Source: Paenibacillus pasadenensis DSM 19293
GTDB lineage: Bacteria > Bacillota > Bacilli > Paenibacillales > Paenibacillaceae
Direction: 5' to 3'
Length of the DNA: 64,000 nucleotides
Assembly: GCF_000422485.1 (NCBI RefSeq)
Contig: NZ_KE383852.1
Span: 124,001 to 188,000 of the forward strand
Shown here: positions 25,744 to 34,353 of the stretch, one piece after another
How positions within the stretch are numbered: position 1 is the stretch's first letter
Layout of the letters: the number at the start of each line of letters is the position of its first letter
The notes under the pieces: generated by a model
The model's database searches: none
What the model saw: the letters and a program-made list of their open reading frames with translations, nothing else
What the model was told of the DNA's origin: nothing
Made by a program: the position numbers and the translations under genes

Positions 25744-26359
25744 CATCTCCCCAGCGGCGGAACAAGTCATGCTCGAACCCCATCAGATCCAGCAGCTTGC
25801 CTACCAGAAAATCGATCAGGTCCTCCATCGAGCGAGGCCCGTAGTAAAAAGCCGGCATCGCCGGCACGATCGAGACGCCGAGGCGCGACAGCTTGAGCAT
25901 GTTCTCCAGATGGATCGCATGCAGCGGCGTCTCGCGGGGAACGAGCAGCAGCCGTCTCCCCTCCTTGAGCATCACGTCCGCCGCGCGGGTCATCAGATTG
26001 TCCGACGAGCCGTGCGCGACGGCCGACAGCGTTCCCATCGAGCACGGCACGATGACCATGCCCTGCATGCGGTACGAGCCGCTGGCGATGTTCGCGCCGA
26101 TGTCGCCGCTCGGATACAGCCGCAGCCGGCCGTCGTCGGCCGCCTCGCCGAACGCGCGGCGGATCGAGTCCTGCCGCCGCGCGGCGTCCCAGCCGAGCTC
26201 CTCCTTGAGCACCCGCCAGCCGGCGTCGCTGATGACGAGGCCGACCTCGCAGCCGGCCTTCAGCAGCTCCTCGATCAGGCGGACGCCGTAGATCGCTCCG
26301 CTCGCTCCGGTGATGCCGACCGCCCAGCGCGTAGGGCGGGCCCCCGCCTCGGCGCTCAT
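25730..26359 (-). CDS. ubiX: Flavin prenyltransferase UbiX
   Basis: The 209-residue protein has the flavoprotein fold start AVGITGASGAIYG, the GSYRMQGMVIVPCSMGTLSA segment, RRLLLVPRETPLH and the C-terminal MEDLIDFLVGKLLDLMG. UbiX makes prenylated FMN for a UbiD-type decarboxylase, here probably acting late in the futalosine pathway; no ubiD is in the window. The ATG overlaps the upstream stop as ATGA. Confidence 0.92.
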   Translation of the reverse strand: MSAEAGARPTRWAVGITGASGAIYGVRLIEELLKAGCEVGLVISDAGWRVLKEELGWDAARRQDSIRRAFGEAADDGRLRLYPSGDIGANIASGSYRMQGMVIVPCSMGTLSAVAHGSSDNLMTRAADVMLKEGRRLLLVPRETPLHAIHLENMLKLSRLGVSIVPAMPAFYYGPRSMEDLIDFLVGKLLDLMGFEHDLFRRWGDDGRA

Positions 26360-27234
26360 GCCCAAGCCCTCAGCACGATCAGGTCAAGCAGCGTGAAGAC
26401 GAGCATCGTGATGCTGAGCCAGCCGTTCATCGTGAAGAAGGCGGTCTGCAGCCGGCTCATGTCGCTTGGCCCGAGGATGAGATGCTCGTAGAACAGGATG
26501 CCGATCGACAGGGCGACGCCGGCCAGATAGATCCAGCTCAGATCCGTCATGAAGAACAGCGCGACGAAGCAGGCGGCCGTGACGAGATGGAACGCCTTGG
26601 CCAGTTGCAGCGAGCGGACGACGCCGAAGCGCGCCGGGATGGAATAGACCTTTTCCTTGCGGTCGAAGTCGATGTCCTGCAGCGCGTAGATCGTATCGAA
26701 GCCGGCGAGCCAAAAGACGATGCCGATGTAGAATACCCATGCCGCCGGCTCGAACGAGCCGGTGACGGCGACCCAGCCGCCGAGCGGCGCGAGGCCGATC
26801 GTCAGGCCAAGGATGATGTGGCACAGCCACGTGAAGCGCTTAGCGTACGAATAGATGACGAGGAAGAATACGGCGATCGGCATCAGCTTCACGCAGATCG
26901 GATCGAGCCGGGACGCCGCCCAGAAGAACAGGACGAACGAAAGCACGACGAAAAGCACAACCTCGCCGGTCTTCAGCAGCCCGGCTGGCAGTGCCCTTTT
27001 TTCGGTCCGCGGATTTTTGAGGTCGATCGCCTTGTCGATCAGGCGGTTGAGTCCCATGGCCGCGCTGCGCGCTCCGAACATCGCCAGCGTGATCCAGCCC
27101 GCCTCGGCCCAGCCCGGCAGGCGTCCTTCCATCGTGACGGAGCCGAGCAGCATGCCGATATAGGCGAAAGGCAAGGCGAAGATCGTATGCTCGAACTTGA
27201 TCATTTCCAAAAAAATGCGTACTTTGCGAATCAT
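26356..27234 (-). CDS. UbiA-family prenyltransferase (MqnP-like)
   Basis: This 292-residue membrane enzyme has about eight helices and the two UbiA aspartate motifs: NRLIDKAIDLKNPRTEKR near residue 65 and DIDFDRKEK near 190. It attaches a polyprenyl chain to an aromatic acid. The neighbours UbiX, MqnA, MenG and HepST indicate the futalosine-pathway acceptor rather than DHNA (MenA) or ubiquinone precursors. The ATG overlaps the menG stop as ATGA. Confidence 0.9.
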   Translation of the reverse strand: MIRKVRIFLEMIKFEHTIFALPFAYIGMLLGSVTMEGRLPGWAEAGWITLAMFGARSAAMGLNRLIDKAIDLKNPRTEKRALPAGLLKTGEVVLFVVLSFVLFFWAASRLDPICVKLMPIAVFFLVIYSYAKRFTWLCHIILGLTIGLAPLGGWVAVTGSFEPAAWVFYIGIVFWLAGFDTIYALQDIDFDRKEKVYSIPARFGVVRSLQLAKAFHLVTAACFVALFFMTDLSWIYLAGVALSIGILFYEHLILGPSDMSRLQTAFFTMNGWLSITMLVFTLLDLIVLRAWA

Positions 27235-27950
27235 CTTCCGTCCGTCCCCTTCGTCCCGATATGAAGCGCCGCGATGCCGCCCGTAAGCGGATCGGCGCTG
27301 ACCGATTCCAAGCCGGTCCGGCGGAAGATGTCCGCCAGCTCCCGGCGGCCCGGGAACGACTGAAGCGATTCCGGCAGCCATTTGTACTGCTCGTACGACT
27401 TGGCCACCAGCTTGCCGACACGGGGCAAAAGATGCTCGAAGTAGAAATAGTAGAGGCCTTTGAACGGCTGCCAGGTCGGCTTGGACAGCTCGAGGCAGAC
27501 GACCTTGCCGCCCGGCTTGACGACGCGCTTCATCTCCCGCAGCACCTGCTCCAGATCCGGCACGTTGCGCAGGCCGAAGCCGATCGTGGCGAAGTCGAAG
27601 CTGTCGTCCGGGTATGGGAGCTGCATCGCGTTGCCCTGCACGAGCGTGATCTGGCCGCCGAGGCGCTCCTGGTCGACCTTGCGCTGGCCGACCTCGAGCA
27701 TCGCCGGGCTGAAGTCCAGCCCGACGACCCGGCCGGTGCCGCTCGCCTTGGCGATGGACAGCGTCCAGTCGCAGGTGCCGCAGCACAGGTCGATCGCCGT
27801 ATCGCCGGGTCGGACCGCCATCTTGCGCATCGTGAATTTCCGCCAAGCCTTATGCTGGCGGAAGCTGAGCAGATCGTTCATCATGTCGTACTTCGGCGCG
27901 ATCTTCTGGAACACCGAATGGACATGGGATTCCTTGGAGCTTGAGTTCAT
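27231..27950 (-). CDS. menG: Demethylmenaquinone methyltransferase MenG/UbiE
   Basis: The ATG at 27950 has AGGTGA eight bases upstream and gives 239 residues (MNSSSKESHVHSVFQKIAPKYD); a GTG 12 bases earlier overlaps the hepS stop. The SAM motifs AIDLCCGTCDWT near residue 55 and the FATIGFGLRNVPD segment near 125 are typical. It makes the final C-methylation of menaquinone. Position after hepS is as in B. subtilis. Confidence 0.95.
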   Translation of the reverse strand: MNSSSKESHVHSVFQKIAPKYDMMNDLLSFRQHKAWRKFTMRKMAVRPGDTAIDLCCGTCDWTLSIAKASGTGRVVGLDFSPAMLEVGQRKVDQERLGGQITLVQGNAMQLPYPDDSFDFATIGFGLRNVPDLEQVLREMKRVVKPGGKVVCLELSKPTWQPFKGLYYFYFEHLLPRVGKLVAKSYEQYKWLPESLQSFPGRRELADIFRRTGLESVSADPLTGGIAALHIGTKGTDGR

Positions 27951-27958
27951 CTGCGTTG

Positions 27959-28822
27959 TCACCTCGACTCGCCTGCCGTTCCGGCCGCGGCTGCGGCAGC
28001 CGGAGCGAGCAGCACATGGACGATGGCTGCCGCCTCCTCGGCTAGCGCCGCCGGAACGATGTCGGACGCGAGCCGCCCGAACCGGGCCGCGCTCTCGCCG
28101 AGCTTGTCCGCCAATAAGGCGGTCAGGCCGTATTTTTCAATCCATATGCCCGGGTCGCCCTCGCCCGCCTGCTCCAGCAGCCGGCGGTCGCGCTGCTCGC
28201 CGTGCTCCAGCACATGCCACCAGCCCCAGCTGCACGCGAACTCGGCAGCGCCTGCGAGCGCCCGCTTCTCCTCCAGGAGCGTCTCCAGCTGCGCGAGCGC
28301 ATCCACGAGCCTCGCCCATGCCGGGCGAAGCCGCTCGTCCAGCAAGGACGAATAGCTGTGGAGCAGCACGCCGCGGATGCGGGATTGGCGCTCCACGTAT
28401 TCCTCCGCCCCGATCCGTCCCCGCTTCATGAGCAGGTAAAGCTCGGTCTTGAGGCGGTTGGACTCGCAGATCGCCTCGCTCAGCCTGCGGATCGTCTCGA
28501 TCCGCCCGGCGCCGGCAAGCAGCTGGTAGAACCGGCTGCTGAAATAATCTCCGGCAAGGACGCGCAGCTGCCGCTGGCGCATCTGGCGCATGCCGCGGTC
28601 GCCGGATTCCGTGTCGACCCGGTCATGGGTGTCGAGACCGAGCTGCACGAGCGAGGATGCGAGCGCATGCAGCTCCTGCGGCTCTCCGTCCGCTCCATGC
28701 TTCAGGAAGCAGCTGAGCAGCCGGGCCCGCGCATCGGGAAACGGAGGCAGATCGGCGAAGCGCTCGATCATGTCATGCTTCGTGTACTTGCCGGCTAAAT
28801 CGGGTATTCGGTAATCTGTCAT
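27959..28822 (-). CDS. hepS: Heptaprenyl diphosphate synthase component I HepS
   Basis: The 287-residue helical subunit contains the HEPPP_synt_1 pattern: DRGMRQMRQRQLRVLAGDYFSSRFYQLLA near residue 90 and LSEAICESNRLKTELYLL after it. It pairs with HepT. The ATG at 28822 has GGAGG nine bases upstream; the frame is open 22 codons further but without a site. It heads the operon hepS-menG-ubiA-ubiX-mqnA-hepT. The C-terminus is Ala-rich. Confidence 0.92.
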   Translation of the reverse strand: MTDYRIPDLAGKYTKHDMIERFADLPPFPDARARLLSCFLKHGADGEPQELHALASSLVQLGLDTHDRVDTESGDRGMRQMRQRQLRVLAGDYFSSRFYQLLAGAGRIETIRRLSEAICESNRLKTELYLLMKRGRIGAEEYVERQSRIRGVLLHSYSSLLDERLRPAWARLVDALAQLETLLEEKRALAGAAEFACSWGWWHVLEHGEQRDRRLLEQAGEGDPGIWIEKYGLTALLADKLGESAARFGRLASDIVPAALAEEAAAIVHVLLAPAAAAAAGTAGESR

Positions 28823-28876
28823 GAGGGAAGCCTCCGAACCTGACGGCGAATCTTGGGCCGTTCCATAATCTAAATT

Positions 28877-28907
28877 AGTATACCACAAATGACAGGGAGC
28901 CGTACAA
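28877..28907 (-). promoter_or_regulatory. Extended -10 promoter of the hepS operon
   Basis: TGGTATACT on the minus strand (-10 at 28877-28882) has the TGn extension; a weak TTGTAC lies 19 bases upstream (28902-28907). The start would be about 50 bases before hepS. Confidence 0.55.
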
Positions 28908-28921
28908 ACGGCCGCCTCCGC

Positions 28922-29443
28922 TCAGCGAGCGGGGCGGTCGGCGTCGAAATAGACGAGCCGGAGGCGCGATTGCCACAAACGGTCGCCGCGCAGCGAGATT
29001 CCGCTCCAGTCGGCCAGCTCCCGCTCGCCGATCCAGGCGTCCGTGCGGCGCAGGTCGGCCGCCGCGGAAAGGCCGCCGCGCTCCGACTGCAGCCGCGCCA
29101 GCAGCCTCGTCACATTGGAGCTGCGGACGAAGCAGAGCTCGGCAAGCCCGCGCAGATCGTCCCGCCAGCGGATGTCGCCGAGCTCCCCCTGCTCCGCCCG
29201 CAGGTCGACGCGAAGCACGCTGCCGCTCCATTCGACTCGCTCGAGCCGGCTTCCGAGCCCCAGCGACTGCAGGCTGTCGACCAGATTGGACTGGCCGAGC
29301 GCCGCCGGCAGCTCCGTCCGGAACGCCGGCCGGTCGGGCTCCCCCGATCGCCCGGGGCCGATCGGCAGCAGCGCGAGCAGCAGCATCGCTCCTCCCGCCG
29401 CGGCCGCGGCCGCGGCCATCCGCATCCATCCTCCCGCTCTCAT
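28922..29443 (-). CDS. Membrane-anchored protein of unknown function
   Basis: The 173-residue protein begins with a short basic stretch and one hydrophobic segment (about residues 8-27, AAAAAAAGGAMLLLALL), then a soluble extracytoplasmic part with no motif I recognise. GGGAGG lies about nine bases before the ATG. It sits between mtrB and hepS where B. subtilis has no gene. It may share a transcript with mtrB only by readthrough or be expressed alone. Confidence 0.6.
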   Translation of the reverse strand: MRAGGWMRMAAAAAAAGGAMLLLALLPIGPGRSGEPDRPAFRTELPAALGQSNLVDSLQSLGLGSRLERVEWSGSVLRVDLRAEQGELGDIRWRDDLRGLAELCFVRSSNVTRLLARLQSERGGLSAAADLRRTDAWIGERELADWSGISLRGDRLWQSRLRLVYFDADRPAR

Positions 29444-29550
29444 CGTCCGCGCCTCCCTCCCGGCGGCCTGCCGGACGGCAGGCTGTCCGCCTCTCTTCTA
29501 GCCAGTATACGGGAGGGACAGCCGTTTCATGATCGATCCGCGGGGCGGAC

Positions 29551-29576
29551 AAAAGAAAAAGCAGGCTCGCGCCTGC
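29551..29576 (-). terminator. Terminator after mtrB
   Basis: GCAGGC pairs with GCCTGC (plus 29561-29566 with 29571-29576) around a 4-base loop, followed on the minus strand by TTTTTCTTTT. Confidence 0.88.
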
Positions 29577-29655
29577 AGCTTGCTGCCGAACTTACGCCTG
29601 CAGCCTGATGCCAGGCTAACCTGCAGCCTGATGCCAGGCTTACGCCTGCAGCTAA
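29569..29655 (-). repeat. Four imperfect about 24-bp tandem repeats between the mtrB stop and terminator
   Basis: On the minus strand units starting GCTGCAGG recur four times right after the mtrB stop. The first two contain GCCTGGCATCAGGC, which folds as a 5-pair hairpin; the last unit forms the terminator itself. Confidence 0.75.
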
Positions 29656-29876
29656 TCCCCCGAGTCCACCGTGCCGTAGCGGGTCATGATCGTCGCCCGT
29701 CCCCGGATCTTGATGGCGGAGGTGTGGTCGGTGAACTGCGCCAGCAGCACCTCGCCCTTGTCGAGCTTCTCCGTATGATGAAAGCGCGTATCCGTGCCGC
29801 GCGTAAGTCCGATGACCTGCACGCCTTGATCCTTCGCTTTGATGACGATGTATTCTCCATGCAGCTGATCCATCAT
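29652..29876 (-). CDS. mtrB: Tryptophan RNA-binding attenuation protein TRAP (MtrB)
   Basis: The 74-residue protein aligns by eye with B. subtilis TRAP over its whole length: [23 protein letters not shown] and [16 protein letters not shown]. The RNA-contacting Lys/Lys/Arg set (EKLDK, IKIRG) and the tryptophan-pocket GLTRGTDT loop are intact. It forms an 11-mer that binds GAG/UAG repeats when loaded with tryptophan; such a repeat array precedes trpE in this window. Start may be either of two adjacent ATGs; AAAGGAG is upstream. B. subtilis mtrA (folE), its operon partner, is not here. Confidence 0.97.
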   Translation of the reverse strand: MMDQLHGEYIVIKAKDQGVQVIGLTRGTDTRFHHTEKLDKGEVLLAQFTDHTSAIKIRGRATIMTRYGTVDSGD

Positions 29877-29909
29877 GCATGCTCCTTTCCGCAGGGGGAT
29901 GCCCTCTAG

Positions 29910-29945
29910 AAAAAACTGCTCTCCCGATCGGCGTCAGGAAAGCAG
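29910..29945 (-). terminator. Terminator after tRNA-Pro
   Basis: A 9-pair stem (CTGCTTTCC with GGAGAGCAG, one G-U; plus 29916-29924 and 29937-29945) followed by six U (29910-29915) on the minus strand, just downstream of the tRNA. Confidence 0.85.
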
Positions 29946-29959
29946 CTGCTCGTTATGTA

Positions 29960-30036
29960 TGGTCGGAGTAACAGGATTTGAACCTGCGACCTCACCCACC
30001 CCAAGGGTGCGCGCTACCGGGCTGCGCCATACCCCG
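29960..30036 (-). tRNA. tRNA-Pro (anticodon GGG)
   Basis: The 77-base minus-strand sequence folds as a cloverleaf: acceptor CGGGGTA/TACTCCG, D arm GCGC/GCGC, anticodon stem CACCC/GGGTG with loop TTGGGGT (anticodon GGG), T arm with GTTCAAAT, and encoded CCA. It reads the CCC codon, common in this GC-rich genome. It sits between hup and mtrB with its own terminator. Confidence 0.95.
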
Positions 30037-30094
30037 ATGTCACAAGCCGTGACAAGGAAGAGTCTACCTGAAGGGCGGAGAGGTTGTCAATAAC

Positions 30095-30124
30095 AAAAAA
30101 CGTCCGAATGCGGTCATTCGGACG
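30095..30124 (-). terminator. Terminator after hup
   Basis: CGTCCGAATG pairs perfectly with CATTCGGACG (plus 30101-30110 and 30115-30124) around a 4-base loop, followed by six U. It lies between hup and tRNA-Pro. Confidence 0.9.
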
Positions 30125-30134
30125 GCGGAGCGGT

Positions 30135-30410
30135 TCAGTTGGAAACCAGATCCTTGAGCGATTTGCCAGGCTTGAACGCCGGCGTCTTGCTGGCGGGAAT
30201 GTCGATCTCCTCGCCCGTTTGCGGATTCCGTCCCTTGCGGGCTTGGCGTTCGCGCACCTCGAAGTTGCCGAAGCCGACGAGCTGCACCTTGTCGCCCGAT
30301 TGAAGGGCATCGGAGATGGCTTCGAACACGGCGTCGACCGCTTTCGTCGCATCCTTCTTGGAAAGCTCCGCGACCTCGGATACTTTGTTGATCAGATCGG
30401 TCTTGTTCAA
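30135..30410 (-). CDS. hup: HU-family DNA-binding protein
   Basis: The start is TTG at 30410, eight bases after AGGAGG; this gives 91 residues beginning [12 protein letters not shown], the same as B. subtilis HBsu. A GTG three codons earlier lies against the ribosome site and is unlikely. The HU signature [21 protein letters not shown] is near residues 46-66. It bends and compacts DNA. Place next to spoIVA is conserved in B. subtilis; here an ABC transporter lies between. A possible promoter (TTGTAT-17-TAGTAT) is about 95 bases upstream. Confidence 0.96.
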   Translation of the reverse strand: MNKTDLINKVSEVAELSKKDATKAVDAVFEAISDALQSGDKVQLVGFGNFEVRERQARKGRNPQTGEEIDIPASKTPAFKPGKSLKDLVSN

Positions 30411-30576
30411 TGATCTCACCTCCTGTAGTTTCTCACCTTATCACATGGTTTTGCCTTTTCCTGCAAAAATATACCTGCTCAGGCGGAACAAACTTATACT
30501 AATACAGCCGCAAGCGGAATACAAGGGTATTTTTGGGCGGTACGAAAGCCCTCTCCGCCCTGCTGCGGCGCGGCAT

Positions 30577-31569
30577 TCACGCCTTGCGGCGGTTCAGGTG
30601 GATGAACGTGATGGCAAGCGCGAGCACGAGCACTCCGCCTTTGATGAAGTCGTTGGAATAGTAAGGCACGTTCATCATCGTCAGCCCGTTGAGCAGCACG
30701 CCGATGAGCACCGCGCCGAAAAAGGTGCCGATGATGTTGGGCCGTCCCGCGCCGAGCACCGAGTAGCCGACGAACACGGCCGCGACCGCTTCCATCAGGA
30801 TCGGAGCGCCGGCGCCGGACTGGCCGCTGCCCGTGCGCGCGGCGAACAGCAAGCCGCCGACGGCCGCGAACAGGCCGGACAGAACGTACGCCGTCGTGCG
30901 GATGCGGCGGACGCGCACGCCCGAGAGGCGAGCCGCCTCCTCGTTGCCTCCGGTCATCTCCATCTGGCGTCCCATGCGCGTATAGGTGAAGAACACGAAC
31001 ACCAGCACGAACGCGACGATCATGAGCGCGACCGGCACCGGCACGCCGAGCAGCTCGCCCTGTCCGAGCCAGAGGAAGGCCGGGGAGATCGTGCCCGGAG
31101 CGGAGGAGCCGTCCGGCATGATCATGTTGCTGTAGATCGAGTTGCCTTTGGTGAAGATCTGCTGCAGGCCCGATACGACATACATGATCGCGAGCGTCGC
31201 CAGCAGATCGGGGATGCGGATGCGCACGATCAGCAGCGAGTTGACGAGACCGACGGCCGCGCCGATCGCCAGCGAGCCGATGATGACGACCGCGAGCGGC
31301 ATTTCGTACCAGACCATGAGCGCGGTCGAGAACGCGATGACCATCGAGACGGTCGAGCCGACCGACAGGTCGAAGCCGTCGACCGACAGCGAGAAGGTGA
31401 CGCCGATGGCGACGAACGCCGTGATCGAGATGGACCTCAGGATCGAGGCCAGATTGTCGTAGGTGAAGAAATGCTCGTCCCAGAGCGAGAAGAACAGGAT
31501 GACCAGCCCGATGACGATCAACGAGCCGTATTTGAAGATGAAATCGGTCAGCTTGGCATTGGCTCTCAT
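30577..31569 (-). CDS. ABC transporter permease, RbsC/sugar type
   Basis: ATG at 31569 overlaps the ATPase stop as ATGA, giving 330 residues with eight to ten helices and the RbsC-type features DLSVGSTVSM near residue 70 and GAPILMEAVAAVFVGYSVLGAGRPNIIGTFFGA near 250. It forms the membrane channel of a carbohydrate-type importer with the two upstream genes. Substrate unknown. The gene ends about 165 bases before the hup start; no clear terminator is seen. Confidence 0.92.
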   Translation of the reverse strand: MRANAKLTDFIFKYGSLIVIGLVILFFSLWDEHFFTYDNLASILRSISITAFVAIGVTFSLSVDGFDLSVGSTVSMVIAFSTALMVWYEMPLAVVIIGSLAIGAAVGLVNSLLIVRIRIPDLLATLAIMYVVSGLQQIFTKGNSIYSNMIMPDGSSAPGTISPAFLWLGQGELLGVPVPVALMIVAFVLVFVFFTYTRMGRQMEMTGGNEEAARLSGVRVRRIRTTAYVLSGLFAAVGGLLFAARTGSGQSGAGAPILMEAVAAVFVGYSVLGAGRPNIIGTFFGAVLIGVLLNGLTMMNVPYYSNDFIKGGVLVLALAITFIHLNRRKA

Positions 31570-33083
31570 GAGGTCCCTCCCCTTCCTCCGCTGGCGTGGA
31601 TGAGAAGCTCCTCCTGCGAGGCTTCTCCGCGCCCGAATTCGCGCACGATGGCGCCGTCGTACATGACCAGGATGCGGTCGGCGATGCCGATCGCCTCCTG
31701 GAATTCGCAGGTCAGGTACAGCACCGCCTTGCCTTGCTGGGCGAGCGTCCCGATGACCTGGAAAATATCCCGTTTGGCGCCGATATCGACGCCTTTGGTC
31801 GGCTCGTCGAACAGATAGACCGAGGCGTCGGTCGGAATCCATTTGCCGATGCTGACCTTCTGCTGGTTGCCTCCGCTGAGCGTGGAGACGGACTGGCCGT
31901 AGCCGGACGTCTTGATGCCGAGCCGGGCGATCAGGCTGTCCGCGCTTCGCTGCTCCCGCCGGCGCGACAGCAATCCGCCGCGCAGCAGCTTGCCGAGCGT
32001 CGGCAGCGTCAGGTTGCGCAGCACGGTGTCGCTGGCTATGATGCCCTGGCGCCGGCGCTCCTCCGGCACGAGCGCGATGCCGCCGCGCACCGCATCGGCC
32101 GGCTGCGCCGTCCGCACCGGCTTGCCCGCGACGCGCACCTCGCCGCCGCTGGAGGCGTCCGCTCCGAAAATCGCGCGCGACAGCTCCGTCTTGCCGGCGC
32201 CGACAAGGCCGACGACGGCCGTAATCTCGCCGCTGCGCACGTTCAGGTCGACGCCTTTGACGCGGCTGCCGCTGCGCAGTCCGCTCACCTCCAGCAGCAT
32301 CTCCCCGATGTCGGCATCCAGCTTCGGATATTCGTCCTCGAAGCGGCGGCCGAGCATGGCGAGCGCGACATCGTCCGCGTTCGTCTCCGCTGCCGGCTTG
32401 GTCCAGATGCGGCGCCCGTCGCGCATGACCGTCACGCGGCTGCACAAGCGGAACACCTCCGGCAGCCGATGCGTGATGAAGACGATGCCGATGCCTTCCG
32501 CCCGCAGCGCCTCCATGACGCGGAACAGCCGCTCGGCCTCCTCCAGGCTGAGCGGCGCCGTCGGCTCGTCGAGCACGACGAAGCGCGCCTGCTCCGTCAG
32601 CAGCCGGGCGATCAGCACGAGCTGCTTCTCAGCAAGCGTCAGCTCGCCCGCGCGCTTGTGCAGCGGAATGTCCGCCCCAAGGCGGCGAAGCGTCTCGGCC
32701 GCCTCCAGATGGAGCGATTTCCAGTCGACCCAAAAGCCGGCTCCGGCGGCCGAATGCCGGTCCAGCATGATGTTCTCCGCGACGCTCAGTCCCGGCACGA
32801 GCGCGGTGTCCACCTCCTGGTAGACGCAGTGGATGCCGAGCTCCTTGGCCGCTTTGGGACTGTCGATGCGGACGGCGGCGCCGTCCAGCTCGATGACGCC
32901 ACGGTCCGACGCATAGGCTCCGGAAAGGATCTTGATGAGCGTGCTCTTGCCGGCGCCGTTCGCTCCGAGCAGCGCGTGGATTTCGCCGCCGGCCAGCTCA
33001 AGATCGACGCCGTGCAGCGCCGGCACGCCGGAGAACGACTTGGCGATGCCCGACAGCCTCAGCCGTGAAGGCCGATTGTCCAT
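31566..33083 (-). CDS. ABC transporter ATPase with two nucleotide-binding domains, RbsA/MglA type
   Basis: The 505-residue protein has two ATPase halves. The first has Walker A GANGAGKST near residue 38 and Walker B VVLDEPTAPLS; the second has GLVGAGKTE near 290, LSGGNQQKVSIGKW and YLFDEPTKGVDIGAK near 430. The degenerate Walker A of the second half (GLVGAGKTE) is usual for this class. It powers import with the permease and binding lipoprotein. Confidence 0.95.
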   Translation of the reverse strand: MDNRPSRLRLSGIAKSFSGVPALHGVDLELAGGEIHALLGANGAGKSTLIKILSGAYASDRGVIELDGAAVRIDSPKAAKELGIHCVYQEVDTALVPGLSVAENIMLDRHSAAGAGFWVDWKSLHLEAAETLRRLGADIPLHKRAGELTLAEKQLVLIARLLTEQARFVVLDEPTAPLSLEEAERLFRVMEALRAEGIGIVFITHRLPEVFRLCSRVTVMRDGRRIWTKPAAETNADDVALAMLGRRFEDEYPKLDADIGEMLLEVSGLRSGSRVKGVDLNVRSGEITAVVGLVGAGKTELSRAIFGADASSGGEVRVAGKPVRTAQPADAVRGGIALVPEERRRQGIIASDTVLRNLTLPTLGKLLRGGLLSRRREQRSADSLIARLGIKTSGYGQSVSTLSGGNQQKVSIGKWIPTDASVYLFDEPTKGVDIGAKRDIFQVIGTLAQQGKAVLYLTCEFQEAIGIADRILVMYDGAIVREFGRGEASQEELLIHASGGRGGTS

Positions 33084-33170
33084 TTCTTTCCCCTTCCTTT
33101 CCTGCCGCAGGCGGAAAAGCAGCGAAAGGCGGCCGGCGGCCGCCTTCCCCTTTTGCCTGCGAACGGACGT

Positions 33171-34292
33171 TTACTTGTCCGAGCGGCCCATCCACTCGGC
33201 AATGCCCTGCTCGCTCTTGCCCCAGCCCTCGACGTATTCGCCGAGCTCGGTCGTGTTGATCTTCTTGTCCTTCGGCAGCGCGTCGCGCGTCACCATGACG
33301 GCCTGCAGGACAACCTTGTCGTCGGTCGGGTCGCCGTGCAGCTTCTGGTACAGGTAGCGGGCCTGCACGCGTCCGATATCCTTCGGATCGACGGCGATCG
33401 AGGCGACCCACGGGGAGTTCTCGTCCTGGATCAGCTGCAGGTCCTCGTCGCTCATGTCGATGCCGTACACCTTGATCTCGTTGCGGCCGGCTTGCTGGAT
33501 GGCGCGCGTCGCCCCTTTGGCGAACTCGTCCCACGACGCCCACACCGCCGAGATGTCGCCTTTGTTCGGGTATTGCTTGAGGATCGCTTCCATCTGGTTC
33601 TGCGTGTCGAGCGCCGGCTTGTCCGCCGTGCCGAAATGCGCGATCTCCTTGATGTCCGGATTGGCGTCCATGAACGCCTTATAGGAAATCTGACGGCGCT
33701 CCATCGGAGCGAAGCCGGCCACCCATACCTTGACGATATTGCCTTTGCCGCCGATATCCTCTTTCATCTTTTCGAGCAGCTGCTTGGCCATCTCCTCGTC
33801 GCTCTGCTGCAGCACCGTCACGCCGGGAACGGTCAGGTTGGCGTCGAACGCCACGACCGGAATGCCCTTGTCGACCGCCTTCTTCACGCCGGCCTCGAGC
33901 GCCTCGGCCGTGCCGTGGTCGGTGAGGATGCCGTCGAAGCCGCCGTTGACCGCCGCATCGAGCTGAGAAGACATGTTCGCCAGGTTGTTGCCGGCGGCCT
34001 GCACCTGCAGCGTGCCGCCGAGGCTTTCGACCTGCTCCTTCACGCCCGCGACGTACTGAGCCGAGAACGCGCCTTCGTTGAACTGCATGATCAGCGCGAT
34101 CTTTTTGCCCTTGAGATCGTCATTGCCCTCGCCGAGCGTCGCCAGAATCGCGTTGGATGGCTTGACCGCGCCCTCGCCTTCGTTCGCCGGCGCGCCGCCG
34201 TTCCCTCCGTTGCCGCCTTTGCTTCCGCATGCCGCCGTCGCCAGCATCGCTGCCGCCGCTGCGACCAGCATCGTTTTTCTGCCCCACTTCAT
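33171..34292 (-). CDS. Sugar-type ABC transporter substrate-binding lipoprotein
   Basis: ATG at 34292 follows GGAGGAGAAG; 373 residues. A signal peptide ends in the lipobox-like LATAACG (Cys near residue 21), followed by a Gly/Asn linker and a type-I periplasmic-binding fold (KGKKIALIMQFNEGAFSAQYVAGVKEQ; GFDGILTDHGTAEAL; WASWDEFAKGATRAI). The aspartate/arginine pattern fits Peripla_BP_4 sugar binders, but the ligand cannot be named. First gene of the transporter operon, with a promoter at 34354-34381. Confidence 0.92.
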   Translation of the reverse strand: MKWGRKTMLVAAAAAMLATAACGSKGGNGGNGGAPANEGEGAVKPSNAILATLGEGNDDLKGKKIALIMQFNEGAFSAQYVAGVKEQVESLGGTLQVQAAGNNLANMSSQLDAAVNGGFDGILTDHGTAEALEAGVKKAVDKGIPVVAFDANLTVPGVTVLQQSDEEMAKQLLEKMKEDIGGKGNIVKVWVAGFAPMERRQISYKAFMDANPDIKEIAHFGTADKPALDTQNQMEAILKQYPNKGDISAVWASWDEFAKGATRAIQQAGRNEIKVYGIDMSDEDLQLIQDENSPWVASIAVDPKDIGRVQARYLYQKLHGDPTDDKVVLQAVMVTRDALPKDKKINTTELGEYVEGWGKSEQGIAEWMGRSDK

Positions 34293-34353
34293 CTCTCTTC
34301 TTCTCCTCCTGCACGACCGCGCCGCCACTGGCGGCAAGCCAAGTATTGACCTC

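Noticed and set aside
29875-30093. Plus-strand frame of 72 codons across the tRNA-Pro
   Set aside because: It is the well-known spurious translation of a tRNA complement (GVTGFEPATSP-type peptide) and overlaps two terminators.
30538-30576. Terminator after the ABC permease gene
   Set aside because: GC-rich partial complementarity is present but no clean stem with a U run; readthrough toward hup remains possible.
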